From Actinomyces oris (lineage in GTDB: Bacteria; Actinomycetota; Actinomycetes; Actinomycetales; Actinomycetaceae): a stretch of 64,000 nucleotides of DNA. Each line of letters begins with the position of its first letter. Position 1 is the stretch's first letter. The stretch covers positions 44,860 through 108,859 of the forward strand of contig NZ_MSGO01000014.1 in assembly GCF_001929375.1 (NCBI RefSeq). The letters are read 5' to 3'. The translations under genes were made by a program, and so were the position numbers. Below, piece after piece: positions 45,423 through 53,777 of this stretch. Below the pieces are notes generated by a model, which did no database searches, was not told the origin of the DNA, and saw only the letters and a list, made by a program, of their open reading frames with translations.

Positions 45423-46711
45423 GCGGGGATCTCCATCCTGGTGAGGCTGGTGGCGTGGCTGGTGAGGTGAGTCAGGCGCGTGGTGGGAGCGTCGTTTCGG
45501 TCGTCAATGAGCTCGGCGGCGAGCAGCGGGACCGTGGCCAGGCCGTCCAGGCGCAGACGGCGTCGCCCCGTCACCTGGTGACGGGCGGCCTCCTGATCGC
45601 CCAGCAGCTCGGTGAGCCGGTCCTCCAGCGCTGTGGCACTCAGATCCGTGACTCTCAGGAGGTCGACGGCGCCCGCCTTCTTCAGGGCGGAGGCCCGGAT
45701 GAGCTGCTCCAGGCGAGGCGTCTCGCGCGGGACGAGGAGAGCCGGGGTCTCGGAGGCGAGGATCTCGCTGACCGTGTTGTACCCGGCCATCGCGATAACC
45801 GCTGCGGCCTGCTGGATGTGGCGACTCATTCCCGGCCAGGACCGGCGCACCGCGGTGCGGGGTCCGGCCGCCTGAGCGACCTGGTGGAACAGGGCGGCAT
45901 CGAGCTGGGGGCCGGTGACCACGACATGCCGGTAGCCGTCAGGGACGCGTGCCTGCGCGGCGGCACGCAGCAGGTTGATGCCGTCGGAGCCGCCACCGGC
46001 GGTCGTCAGGACGAAGGGCTCCGGGTCGAGGGCGTTACCGGCCAGCGCGGGTGAGACCTCGGAGCCGTCCCTGGCCTCGGCGATATCGCGACCGTGGGCG
46101 AGGTAACCGGTGTAGCGCATCCGCTCCTCCAGCGCAGCCGGGGCCTCGCCGGTGGCGCTCAGGTCGTGGACCGCGGCGTCCCCGTAGACCCAGACCTCGT
46201 CGACGAGCCGGCGCAGCGTGTCGGCCTCGCCGAGCTCGTCCCACTCGCGCTGCACGGTCACGGGGGTGTCCAGGACCTCGCGCAGACCGAGCACCACGCG
46301 CGCGGCGGGGTGTGTCCGGCGCAGGTGCGCCAGGGGCTCGCGCAGCTCCTGGTGCACCCCGTAGGGATGCCGGTCGATGATGAGCAGGTCCGGGGCGAAG
46401 GTGCTCAGGACTCCGGACAGCAGGGAGCTACGGACTTCGCCCAGGTCCTCGCGGGTGATGCGCAGGCGCTGGGGCTGGTAGATGCCCCCGGACTTCTTGA
46501 CCCCTGGCAGCACCAGCCAGTCGAAGCCGTCGGGGAGGCGGTACTCCTGTCCCGGAGCCAGGCCGGTGACGACCAGGCCGGTGACGTCACGGCCGGTGAG
46601 CCCCGGCAGCGCCCGGGCCAGGTGGTGGGCCAGAGCGAGGTTGCGGCGAAGGTGGCCCAACCCCTTGGCATCGTGGCTGTAGAGGGCCACACGTAGGGGA
46701 GCGGTCGTCAT
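45419..46711 (-). CDS. MurG-like (GT28-type) glycosyltransferase, first gene of the glycan operon
   Basis: 430 residues. Starts MTTAPLRVALYSHDAKGLGH with LRRNLALAHHL, like the Gly-rich acceptor loop of MurG-type enzymes. C-terminal donor half: LTTAGGGSDGINLL and AGYNTVSEILASETPALLVP with ETPRLEQLIRA. The middle (about 90-170) resembles hypothetical glycosyltransferases more than MurG itself. It probably starts the glycan on an acceptor. The ATG lies 112 nt downstream of the DeoR-type gene on the same strand. Confidence 0.78.
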   Translation of the reverse strand: MTTAPLRVALYSHDAKGLGHLRRNLALAHHLARALPGLTGRDVTGLVVTGLAPGQEYRLPDGFDWLVLPGVKKSGGIYQPQRLRITREDLGEVRSSLLSGVLSTFAPDLLIIDRHPYGVHQELREPLAHLRRTHPAARVVLGLREVLDTPVTVQREWDELGEADTLRRLVDEVWVYGDAAVHDLSATGEAPAALEERMRYTGYLAHGRDIAEARDGSEVSPALAGNALDPEPFVLTTAGGGSDGINLLRAAAQARVPDGYRHVVVTGPQLDAALFHQVAQAAGPRTAVRRSWPGMSRHIQQAAAVIAMAGYNTVSEILASETPALLVPRETPRLEQLIRASALKKAGAVDLLRVTDLSATALEDRLTELLGDQEAARHQVTGRRRLRLDGLATVPLLAAELIDDRNDAPTTRLTHLTSHATSLTRMEIPA

Positions 46712-46741
46712 GATCGTCTCTCTTCTCCCGGTGTCGGTTCT

Positions 46742-46772
46742 GGATCGTTCTGAAACGATCCTGACCGGTCAG
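46742..46772. promoter_or_regulatory. Two adjacent palindromes upstream of the glycan operon
   Basis: GGATCGTT-CTGA-AACGATCC (46742-46761) runs into the perfect 12-bp palindrome CTGACCGGTCAG (46761-46772). They lie between the DeoR-type gene and the operon start. Either a U-less terminator after the regulator gene or operator sites controlling the operon. Confidence 0.5.
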
Positions 46773-46823
46773 GAGAAGATGACGATTAGGGGCGGATGAG
46801 AAAGCTCTCAGGTTTGTCGGAGG

Positions 46824-47600
46824 CTAGACCAGCCGCACCTGGACTCCGGCTTGACGCAGGGCCTCGACCTGGTCGGCGGGAGCGGCGTCGTCGGTGATGA
46901 CCGTGTCGATCTTGGAGGTGGTGCAGATGAGTGCGAAGGCCGTCCTGCCGAGCTTGGAGCTGTCGCACACGATGACGACGTGCTGGGCGGCCTCGACCAG
47001 GGCGGCGTTGACGGCGGCCTCGCCGTCGTGCTGGGCGTAGGCGCCTCTGGCATCGAGGCCCTCGACTCCCAGGAAGAGCGTGCCCACGCTGATCGAGGGC
47101 AGGATGAGGTCGGCCAGAGGGCCGGTGAGCTCGAAGGACCGGGCTCGCGCGATCCCTCCGGTGACGACGACGCGCACGCACTGGCGCACGGCCATCTCGT
47201 TGGCGATGTTGACGGCATTGGTGACCAGGGTGACCGGCACGTCCGGGTCGGTCAGCTCCGGCAGGAGCGCGATCTCGCGAGCCACCTCGGTGGTCGTGGT
47301 GCCGCCGTTAAGACCGACGGAGTCGCCCGGGTGCACCAGAGCGGCCGCCGCCTTGGCGATACGGGTCTTCTCATCGGCCATCTTGGAGGTGCGATAGCGC
47401 AGAGGCGGCTCGGTGGAGGTGGGGTTGGCGATGGCGCCGCCACGGGTGCGGCTGACCAGCTGCTGGTCCGCCAGATGGTCGAGGTCGCGCCGTGCGGTCG
47501 CCGCCGAGACCCCCAATCGCGTGATGATGTCATCGATATGGACGCTGCCCTCGTCCATGATGATGTCGAGGATGGCTGAATGGCGATCATGCCGAGACAT
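46824..47600 (-). CDS. DeoR/GlpR-family transcriptional regulator
   Basis: 258 residues. N-terminal DeoR helix-turn-helix: RHSAILDIIMDEGSVHIDDI then LGVSAATARRDLDHLADQQL. The C-terminal DeoRC sensor has GLNGGTTTTEVARE, VVTGGIARARSFELTGPLA and CDSSKLGRTAF. Such proteins sense phosphorylated sugars. ATG 47600 has a strong AGGAGG site. It is divergent from the ROK gene and upstream of the glycan operon on the same strand, making both plausible targets. Confidence 0.9.
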   Translation of the reverse strand: MSRHDRHSAILDIIMDEGSVHIDDIITRLGVSAATARRDLDHLADQQLVSRTRGGAIANPTSTEPPLRYRTSKMADEKTRIAKAAAALVHPGDSVGLNGGTTTTEVAREIALLPELTDPDVPVTLVTNAVNIANEMAVRQCVRVVVTGGIARARSFELTGPLADLILPSISVGTLFLGVEGLDARGAYAQHDGEAAVNAALVEAAQHVVIVCDSSKLGRTAFALICTTSKIDTVITDDAAPADQVEALRQAGVQVRLV

Positions 47601-47684
47601 CTCGATCCTCCTGGGGGTCAAGGGGGTAGTGCGGGACGGGGAGGGGAGGGGCGGGAGCTGGACGTGTATATGATTTGTGCATCA

Positions 47685-47722
47685 ACTACTTGCCGTATTC
47701 TGGTGACCGTGCGGCAGGTAGT
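47685..47722. promoter_or_regulatory. Inverted repeat in the deoR/rok divergent region
   Basis: ACTACTTGCCG (47685-47695) and CGGCAGGTAGT (47712-47722) match at 10 of 11 positions in inverted orientation, 16 nt apart. Candidate operator in the 282-nt region between the divergent starts. A TACTGT at 47801-47806 may be the -10 of the ROK gene. Confidence 0.5.
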
Positions 47723-47882
47723 CGGTGTATGGACGTCAGCATAGTTCAGTGATACCCGCAGTTGCCTCCTGAGAGCGACACATCGCGATACAAACCTTGC
47801 TACTGTCCTCGACATCAATCACGCCATTGTGCGGGGTGCGGCCTCGTGGGCTCGCCGTCCCGCCTCCGAGAACAGAGAAGAC

Positions 47883-48974
47883 ATGGGTTGTCCCGCTGAT
47901 CTTGCCGAGCCCCTCCACCGTGAGGAGGGCGTCCTCGCCGTGGGGGTCGATGTCGGTGCCGACGCCGTCTCCGCGGTTGTCGCTGATGGTTGGGGGAGTG
48001 TCGTCTCCTCCCTGGAACTGCCCGTTCCCAAGGAGTGCCGCTCCGACGTCAACCGACTCGCCCAGGAGATCGGCAACGCGATCCGGTCCTTGTACGCGGG
48101 CCTCGCCGACGACCTCAGCGGTGGAGCGTCCGGGGTGACGGCCCTCGTGGTCGGGGTCAGTGTGCCCGGCGTCGTCGATGAGGATGAGGGGCGCGTGCGC
48201 CGCAGCGAGACTCTCGGGTTGCAGGACGCCCCGTTGGCGAGTCTGGTGAGGCAGTCGCTGTCGTCTCATGCCGCTGGGCTGTCCGAGCTCTCCGGAGACC
48301 TCGAGGTGAGGCTCTATCAGGATGCCGGCTGCGGCGCCTGGGCCGAGAGCCAGTGGGGTGCGGCCGGGAGGAACTGCCTCTACCTGGCGGTCGGCGAGTG
48401 GATCTCCTCCGCCGTCCTGCTGGGCGGCACCCCGGTACTCGGCGAGGGCTGGGCAGGTCAGGTCGGTCGGATCCTGGTTCCCGATCCGGACTGGAACGGG
48501 GAGAGGGCCCGCCTGGAGGACGTCGCCTCCGTGTGCGCCATGGTGAGGCGCCACACCGCAGGCATGCTCGATGACTCCGCGGGCTCCTCCGGCTCCGGCT
48601 CCGGTGCCACTGCGTCGGCCTCGGGCGGCTGCGATGACGCTTCCAGTGAGTCGTTGACCCAGTGCGCCTCAGGTCTGGAGGCCCTCCTCTGCGCGATAGG
48701 TTCGGGGGACCGGGAGGCGCGCCGCGTTTGGGACACCGGCCTGGACGCCTTGGCTGAGCTCGTCGCTCACGGCGTCGGTCTGCTCGGCCCTCTCGACGTC
48801 GTCGTCAACTCCGAGCTGATGCGGGCAGATGAGGAGGCATTCCTTGAGCCTCTGCGGTGTCGGGTGGCTGATCTCGTGGGCGACCTGCCGGCGCCGCGGC
48901 TGATGGCCTCCCGGCTCGGGGCAACGGCCCCGGTGCTGGGGGCGGCGGGGCGCGCACTCGTCGGTTGGAAGTAG
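47883..48974 (+). CDS. Degenerate ROK-family protein
   Basis: 363 residues. ROK-like landmarks are [14 protein letters not shown] (ATP loop, altered from DIGGTK), [14 protein letters not shown] (matches the NDanaaAxxE catalytic-Asp block) and the C-terminal [16 protein letters not shown]. The region that should read GExGH is GQVGRI, so the substrate Glu and zinc-binding His are missing, and the CxCGxxGC motif is absent. It has no DNA-binding domain. It may be a non-catalytic sugar sensor or an odd kinase. ATG 47883 follows GAGAACAGAGAAG; GTG 47829 has no ribosome site. It is divergent from the DeoR gene. Confidence 0.65.
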   Translation: MGCPADLAEPLHREEGVLAVGVDVGADAVSAVVADGWGSVVSSLELPVPKECRSDVNRLAQEIGNAIRSLYAGLADDLSGGASGVTALVVGVSVPGVVDEDEGRVRRSETLGLQDAPLASLVRQSLSSHAAGLSELSGDLEVRLYQDAGCGAWAESQWGAAGRNCLYLAVGEWISSAVLLGGTPVLGEGWAGQVGRILVPDPDWNGERARLEDVASVCAMVRRHTAGMLDDSAGSSGSGSGATASASGGCDDASSESLTQCASGLEALLCAIGSGDREARRVWDTGLDALAELVAHGVGLLGPLDVVVNSELMRADEEAFLEPLRCRVADLVGDLPAPRLMASRLGATAPVLGAAGRALVGWK

Positions 48975-49152
48975 TCTGACGGCAGTCCGAATGCCGCCTC
49001 GCGTCTCTGCGCCGTCGGCTGATAACTCGCTTATGGCGTTGCGGAGGCCCACAATGGGGGTAGGCCGTGGCAGTATGTTCGCCAACTGCAGTCGTCCAAG
49101 CCGGTTGAGGAGAACCAAACGTGTCCCCCAGGAGAGAAGCGAGGCGCAGCGC

Positions 49153-49836
49153 GTGACCCTGTCTGCTCGTCCGCTTCGCATCGGCATCATGGGGGGAACC
49201 TTTGATCCGATCCACCATGGGCACCTGGTCGCGGCCAGCGAGGTTCAGAACGTCTTCGCTCTCGACGAGGTCGTCTTCGTGCCCACCTGGGCCCAGCCCT
49301 TCAAGAAGGAGCGCAAGGTCTCCCCGGCCGAGCACCGTTACCTCATGACGGTGATCGCCACGGCCTCCAACCCGAGGTTCACGGTCTCCCGGGTTGATAT
49401 CGACCGGGGAGGAACGACCTACACGATCGACACCCTTCATGACATCGCGGCGGAGTACCCGGGTGCGGAGCTGTACTTCATCACTGGAGCCGACGCGCTG
49501 GCGCAGATCCTCACCTGGAAGGACAGTGAGGAGATCTTCGACCTGGCTCATCTGGTGGGGGTGACACGTCCCGGGCACGTCCTCAGCGACTCCGGGGTTC
49601 CCCGTGACCGGATCTCATTGGTGGAGGTGCCGGCCATGGCGATCTCGTCGACGGACTGCCGTCAACGGGTCGGGGAGGGGTCTCCGGTGTGGTACCTGGT
49701 TCCTGACGGTGTCGTGCAGTACATACGCAAGTACGGGCTCTATCGTATGGCCTTGCGGCCGGCGTCGGCGACGTCGATGACGGCGAGAGTGGCCCGCGAG
49801 CAGTCCCTGAGGAAGGAGAACGACGGTGAGCACTGA
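49153..49836 (+). CDS. nadD: Nicotinate-nucleotide adenylyltransferase
   Basis: Makes deamido-NAD from nicotinate mononucleotide. 227 residues with [20 protein letters not shown] (nucleotidyltransferase motif), [31 protein letters not shown] and the C-terminal [13 protein letters not shown] 49153 is favoured because the family N-terminus follows directly; the frame upstream to 48991 is not conserved-looking. GAGAAGCGAGG lies upstream. The stop overlaps the next start by 11 nt. nadD-rsfS-phosphatase is also the mycobacterial order. Confidence 0.95.
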   Translation: MTLSARPLRIGIMGGTFDPIHHGHLVAASEVQNVFALDEVVFVPTWAQPFKKERKVSPAEHRYLMTVIATASNPRFTVSRVDIDRGGTTYTIDTLHDIAAEYPGAELYFITGADALAQILTWKDSEEIFDLAHLVGVTRPGHVLSDSGVPRDRISLVEVPAMAISSTDCRQRVGEGSPVWYLVPDGVVQYIRKYGLYRMALRPASATSMTARVAREQSLRKENDGEH

Positions 49837-51514
49837 GCAGACCGGCGTCAATGCCCCCACGTCCGAGGAGCCGACGCAGGATGAGCACGCTCCACGCGGC
49901 AGTCGTCGTGCGATCCGGCAGGCGGAGCGCGCCGCTGAGCGCGAGGCGATCCTGACCGGTCAGCAGCCGCTCCTGACCCGACGTGAGATGAGGCGTCTGC
50001 GCGAGGAGGCCAAGGCGCTCAGGGCCGCCGTCGAGGCGGGCGAGATCACCCCTGAGCAGGCCCAGGCGCTGCAGGACCCTCTTGCCGATCCCGCGTCGGT
50101 CACCTCCCGTTCCTCCTCCGCCTCGGGCGATGAGGCCGAGTCCGGGCTGGGGGAGCCGGCCGAGCCGGCCGCCGTCGACGGGGCCGACTACCTCGAGCAG
50201 GGAGGGCAGAACCCGCCCCTCAACCTGTCCGTCCCCGAGGGGCCGGCCGCCTCCGCCCCGAGCTGGCGCTCGCTGTCGGCGGCCGAGGCCGTGGCGATCT
50301 CTGAGATCGAGACGGGCCTGATGGAGGCCGTCGACCTGCCGGTGGCCACCCTTGACTATGACGCTCACTGGGCCGCGAACCCCAGCTCCGAGCCGGCACC
50401 GGTACCCGCCCGCTTCTCGCTCAAGGACCGCCTTGAGGGGGGCTCCGTCTCCGAGGCGGAGGAGGCGGAGAGCCCGGAGGGCAACGGGCCTCAGGGGGCC
50501 GTTGAGGTCAGCGACGACGCCGAGGCCGAGGAGCCTGCCACCAGCCCCTACGACTACCGGGAGGGTTTTGAGCCGACGGGCCAGGACGATGGGGAGGCCT
50601 CCTCGCAGTCCTCCTCGACGGTCGATGCCGTGAGCGCCGCCCCCGCTGTTCCCGCCGTCTCCGCAACGGCCTCCGGTGCCGCCGACTTCTCCGCCTACGA
50701 GCAGGCCGCGGCCGCACGGACCACTGAGTCCGCACGCAGCGGACTCAGTGCCGGGTCGGCGTCCTCCGCCGGCTCGGTGCGCCGACCCATCGTGCGGATT
50801 CCGGCCGCTGCGCAGGGGGTGCGCACCGTCAACGCCTCCACGGGAGAGCTCAGCTCGGTCCAGCCCGTGGACAGCTCACCGTCCGCTCAGGATGCCGCCG
50901 ACGCGCAGGATGTCTACGACGTCCCCTCCATCGAGGAGCCGATGGCGCAGGACGACGCCGCGGTTGAGGTCGATATGGAGGCGCAGACCATGGTGGTTCC
51001 GACGTCGGCCCCCTCGACTCAGGCCGCGCAGGACTCCGAGTTCGGTGCACCCGGGGCCCCGCAGTGGAGGTCGCTGCACCAGCCCTCGCAGACGGGCAGC
51101 TTCCAGGAGGCGATCGTGGAGGGGACGGCTGAGACCGCAGCTGTCTCCGGTGAGGCCGTCAGTCCCTACGCCTTCTACAGCGACGAGGCCGAGCACGGCA
51201 ACGCTCCGCTGGGCTCCTCCGAGTGGGACTCCGTGGCGGTCCCGGCTGCCGAGGCTCCCGAGGAGCCCTACCTGGCTCCGGTCAATGAGGTGACCGGAAG
51301 GGTGCCCACCCCGGATCACGTCCTGCCGATGGAACAGCCCGGCTCCTCCTCGCGCATCGGGAAGATCCTCATGGCCGCACTCATCATCGTCCTCCTGCTG
51401 ATCATCATCGCGGTTGTCCTAGGACTGCTGATCCTCAACGGCAGGATCGGCGGCAGCTCGAGCGCCATGGCGACCGGCATCGGTGCGGGGGAGTGGATCC
51501 GTCAGCTCGTCTGA
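49826..51514 (+). CDS. Unknown acidic membrane protein of the nadD-rsfS operon
   Basis: 562 residues, not recognised. A charged N-terminal helix (about 25-75, [16 protein letters not shown] and [17 protein letters not shown]) looks coiled-coil. Then a long disordered Ala/Ser/Glu/Pro-rich region follows (about 85-500) with many acidic residues. One strongly hydrophobic helix (about 517-541) lies near the C-terminus, with a short tail outside. It looks like a C-terminally anchored cytoplasmic protein. GTG 49826 has AGGAAGGAGA upstream and overlaps nadD. Composition makes homology hard to judge. Confidence 0.7.
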   Translation: MSTEQTGVNAPTSEEPTQDEHAPRGSRRAIRQAERAAEREAILTGQQPLLTRREMRRLREEAKALRAAVEAGEITPEQAQALQDPLADPASVTSRSSSASGDEAESGLGEPAEPAAVDGADYLEQGGQNPPLNLSVPEGPAASAPSWRSLSAAEAVAISEIETGLMEAVDLPVATLDYDAHWAANPSSEPAPVPARFSLKDRLEGGSVSEAEEAESPEGNGPQGAVEVSDDAEAEEPATSPYDYREGFEPTGQDDGEASSQSSSTVDAVSAAPAVPAVSATASGAADFSAYEQAAAARTTESARSGLSAGSASSAGSVRRPIVRIPAAAQGVRTVNASTGELSSVQPVDSSPSAQDAADAQDVYDVPSIEEPMAQDDAAVEVDMEAQTMVVPTSAPSTQAAQDSEFGAPGAPQWRSLHQPSQTGSFQEAIVEGTAETAAVSGEAVSPYAFYSDEAEHGNAPLGSSEWDSVAVPAAEAPEEPYLAPVNEVTGRVPTPDHVLPMEQPGSSSRIGKILMAALIIVLLLIIIAVVLGLLILNGRIGGSSSAMATGIGAGEWIRQLV

Positions 51515-51580
51515 CGGGGGCGTGCACGGTACAGTCGCCGCTGCCGCATGATGTCCGACTGACCGTCCCGAAGGAGATCC

Positions 51581-52000
51581 GTGTCCGCCACCGAACACGC
51601 CACCGGCCTGGCGATCGCCGCTGCTCGCGCGGCAGCCGACAAGAAGGCCGAGCACCTCGCCGCCATCGACGTCTCCGAGCGACTGGGGCTCACCGACGTC
51701 TTCCTGCTGGCCTCCGGATCGAACGACCGACACGTCCACGCCATCGTCGACGCGGTCGATGAGGCCATGCACCATGCCGGGGCCAAGCGCCGTACCCGGG
51801 AGGGCTTCGCCGACGCCCACTGGGTCCTGGTGGACTACGGCGACGTCGTCGTCCATGTCCTGCAGAACGAGGACCGAGAGTTCTACTCGCTCGAACGACT
51901 GTGGAAGGACTGCCCGGCCATCGAGCTGCCGGTGGACCTGACGCATGAGAACGGCCGAGACAGTGACGCTCTCGGCGGTCGAGAGACCACCGCGTCATGA
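51581..52000 (+). CDS. rsfS: Ribosomal silencing factor RsfS
   Basis: Binds L14 on the 50S subunit and blocks subunit joining when nutrients are short. 139 residues with LTDVFLLASGSNDRHVHAIV, REGFADAHWVLVDYGDVVVH and FYSLERLWKDC, the RsfS signatures. GTG 51581 follows AAGGAG. The stop overlaps the next ATG (ATGA). Confidence 0.95.
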   Translation: MSATEHATGLAIAAARAAADKKAEHLAAIDVSERLGLTDVFLLASGSNDRHVHAIVDAVDEAMHHAGAKRRTREGFADAHWVLVDYGDVVVHVLQNEDREFYSLERLWKDCPAIELPVDLTHENGRDSDALGGRETTAS

Positions 52001-52638
52001 CGGATCTCATTCTGTGGCGCCACGGCCAGACCGATTACAACAGTCAAGGGCGAATTCAGGGCCAGGTCGACGTCCCTCTCAACGAGACCGGTCGTGACCA
52101 GGCCCGGCGCGCCGCCGAGGGCATCGCGGCACTGGGGCCCACTCGCATCGTCTCCTCCCCGCTGGTACGGGCTCGGGCCACGGCCGAGGTGCTGGCGTCA
52201 CTGACCGGCTTGAGCGTCGAGATCGATGAGGGACTGGCGGAGAAGTCCTTCGGGGACTGGGAGGGGCTCAAGGCCACTGACATCAAGAAGCAGTGGCCGG
52301 AGCACTACGCCACCTGGCGGGCCGGGGGAGAGCTTCCTCAGTTCAGGATCGAGGGGCGCCGTCAAACCGCCAAGAGGGTGGGAGAGGCACTCAATGCCAT
52401 CGCCGCAGGCTCTCAGAAGGACGACGTCATCGTGGCCGTCTCCCACGGAGCGGCCACCAACCTGGGGGCCACCTGCCTGCTGGGGATGGATGCCCAGCAG
52501 TGGTTCGGCCTGCGCGGCATGAGCAACTGCTGCTACGCGATCATGCGGACCAACGAACGGCCTCCGGGCTGGTCGGTGGTGACGTGGAACGCCGGGCCGC
52601 CAGTGGACTCCAGTCCGTTGGGCAGCATTTTGGGTTGA
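51997..52638 (+). CDS. Histidine phosphatase, GpgP-like
   Basis: 213 residues of the histidine (phosphoglycerate-mutase-like) phosphatase family. The N-terminal LWRHGQTDYNSQGRIQGQVD has the RHG motif, and AVSHGAATNLG carries the second His. Position after nadD-rsfS matches mycobacterial Rv2419c, a glucosyl-3-phosphoglycerate phosphatase, and the N-terminus resembles it; that activity is inferred from context. ATG overlaps the rsfS stop. No mutase-specific features were recognised. Confidence 0.85.
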   Translation: MTDLILWRHGQTDYNSQGRIQGQVDVPLNETGRDQARRAAEGIAALGPTRIVSSPLVRARATAEVLASLTGLSVEIDEGLAEKSFGDWEGLKATDIKKQWPEHYATWRAGGELPQFRIEGRRQTAKRVGEALNAIAAGSQKDDVIVAVSHGAATNLGATCLLGMDAQQWFGLRGMSNCCYAIMRTNERPPGWSVVTWNAGPPVDSSPLGSILG

Positions 52639-52667
52639 ACGGGTGAGGTAGTGCACGTGGTGCGGAT

Positions 52668-52697
52668 TTGCTCTGACGGGTCCGAACTTCATACAGT
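52668..52697 (+). promoter_or_regulatory. Promoter of the tRNA-Ala pair
   Basis: TTGCTC (52668-52673), an 18-nt spacer and TACAGT (52692-52697), about 35 nt before the first tRNA. Confidence 0.5.
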
Positions 52698-52731
52698 TAT
52701 CCGCGTCGCCGCACGCGAGCGACGCCCGAAC

Positions 52732-52804
52732 GGGGCTATGGCGCAGTTGGTAGCGCGCTTCCATGGCATGGAAGAGGTCGGGGGTTCGAATCCCCCTAGC
52801 TCCA
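52732..52804 (+). tRNA. tRNA-Ala (GGC), copy 1, CCA not encoded
   Basis: Cloverleaf is clear: acceptor arms GGGGCTA and TAGCTCC with the G3-U70 alanine identity pair, D arm GCGC...GCGC, anticodon stem CTTCC/GGAAG with loop ATGGCAT (anticodon GGC) and T arm GGGGG-TTCGAAT-CCCCC. The discriminator A at 52804 is followed by CGA, so CCA must be added enzymatically. Confidence 0.97.
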
Positions 52805-52844
52805 CGATCCCCTCGGAGTGAACACCGGGTGGGACACCCGTGAA

Positions 52845-52920
52845 GGGGCTATGGCGCAGTTGGTAGCGCGCTTCCATGGCATGGAAGAGGTCGGGGGTTC
52901 GAATCCCCCTAGCTCCACCA
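52845..52920 (+). tRNA. tRNA-Ala (GGC), copy 2, CCA encoded
   Basis: The 73-nt body is identical to copy 1, 113 nt upstream, but the discriminator A at 52917 is followed by an encoded CCA. The tandem copies are separated by 40 nt and probably share one transcript. Confidence 0.97.
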
Positions 52921-52990
52921 AGTCACCGACCAGGCCCCGCCATCCAGGCGAGGGTCATTTTGTTTCTCTGCTCGCCGTTGCAATGTGGGG

Positions 52991-52996
52991 CACAAT
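52991..52996 (+). promoter_or_regulatory. -10 hexamer CACAAT of marC (leaderless)
   Basis: CACAAT-ATAGGT-ATG places +1 at the marC ATG. AGGT alone is a poor ribosome site. Same hexamer as at the HAD phosphatase and histidine kinase genes. Confidence 0.45.
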
Positions 52997-53002
52997 ATAG
53001 GT

Positions 53003-53650
53003 ATGGCTATCGCTGTGCTGGTCAAGGCCTTGGGTGCCTTCTTCGCGATCATGAACCCCTTTGTCAACTTGCCCCTGTTCCTGAGCCTCACCCAAGACCA
53101 GGATGCTGCGACCCAGCGGCGCACAGCGATTCGTACAACGATCTCCTCCACCGTCATGTGCGCCGTCGTACTGATCCTCGGTGCGGCAATCCTGAGGTTC
53201 TTCGGCATCGGTGTCGACGATTTCCGGATTGCAGGTGGAATCGTCCTGCTCATCATCTCCTTGTCCATGCTCCATGGCAGTGGCTCCAGCGCCCACGAGG
53301 GAAGCAGGCAGGAGAAGGAGCATCACGACGTCGCCGCTGGTGATGGGAGTGATATCGCCTTCTTCCCCATGACCTTTCCCATCCTCGTGGGGCCGGGAAC
53401 GATCGCCACCATCATTGTCATCCAGTCCCAGGTCCGGGGACTGGGCGGGCATGCGGCGGTTACGGCTGCATTGGCGGCCGTCCTCGTAGCGCTCGGGATC
53501 GTTCTCTACTTCTCAGCCAGCATCGGTGCTCGCCTGTCCCAGACGATGCGTACCATTATGACTCGCCTCATGGGAATGATCCTGGCCTCGATCGCGGTGC
53601 AGATGATCGTCGTCGGGATCCAGCACCTTTTCCCCGGGCTGGCTCGCTGA
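53003..53650 (+). CDS. MarC-family integral membrane protein
   Basis: 215 residues with six predicted helices. Starts MAIAVLVKALGAFFAIMNPF with the MarC-typical NPFVNLPLFLSLT. FPMTFPILVGPGTIATII and MGMILASIAVQMIVVGI are the second-half hallmarks. The loop at about 100-117 is charged and His/Glu-rich. The family's role is unsettled; MarC itself is not a proven drug exporter. ATG 53003 is chosen over GTG 52985 on the leaderless -10. It lies 82 nt after the tRNA pair. Confidence 0.9.
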   Translation: MAIAVLVKALGAFFAIMNPFVNLPLFLSLTQDQDAATQRRTAIRTTISSTVMCAVVLILGAAILRFFGIGVDDFRIAGGIVLLIISLSMLHGSGSSAHEGSRQEKEHHDVAAGDGSDIAFFPMTFPILVGPGTIATIIVIQSQVRGLGGHAAVTAALAAVLVALGIVLYFSASIGARLSQTMRTIMTRLMGMILASIAVQMIVVGIQHLFPGLAR

Positions 53651-53668
53651 GACGCGCCCCACGTGTGG

Positions 53669-53683
53669 GTTCCTGAGAGGAAC
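53669..53683. terminator. Short hairpin after marC
   Basis: GTTCCT-GAG-AGGAAC, a perfect 6-bp stem 19 nt after the marC stop. Weak, without a U tract, and close to the iron-box promoter of the next gene. Confidence 0.3.
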
Positions 53684-53700
53684 TGGCTCCTCGAGCGGAC

Positions 53701-53719
53701 TGAGGGTAGCCTCACCTTC
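53701..53719 (+). promoter_or_regulatory. DtxR/IdeR-like iron box
   Basis: TGAGGGTAGCCTCACCTTC matches the DtxR/IdeR consensus TTAGGTTAGCCTAACCTAA at 14 of 19 positions, including the TAGCCT core and both AGG/ACCT arms. TAGCCT may also be the -10, so bound repressor would hide it. It lies 58 nt before the start of the next gene. Confidence 0.6.
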
Positions 53720-53777
53720 AGATGCTGCCGGGAGCACCCCGCTCCCACGTGCGGCAACACGGTAGGAAGGTAAGCGT

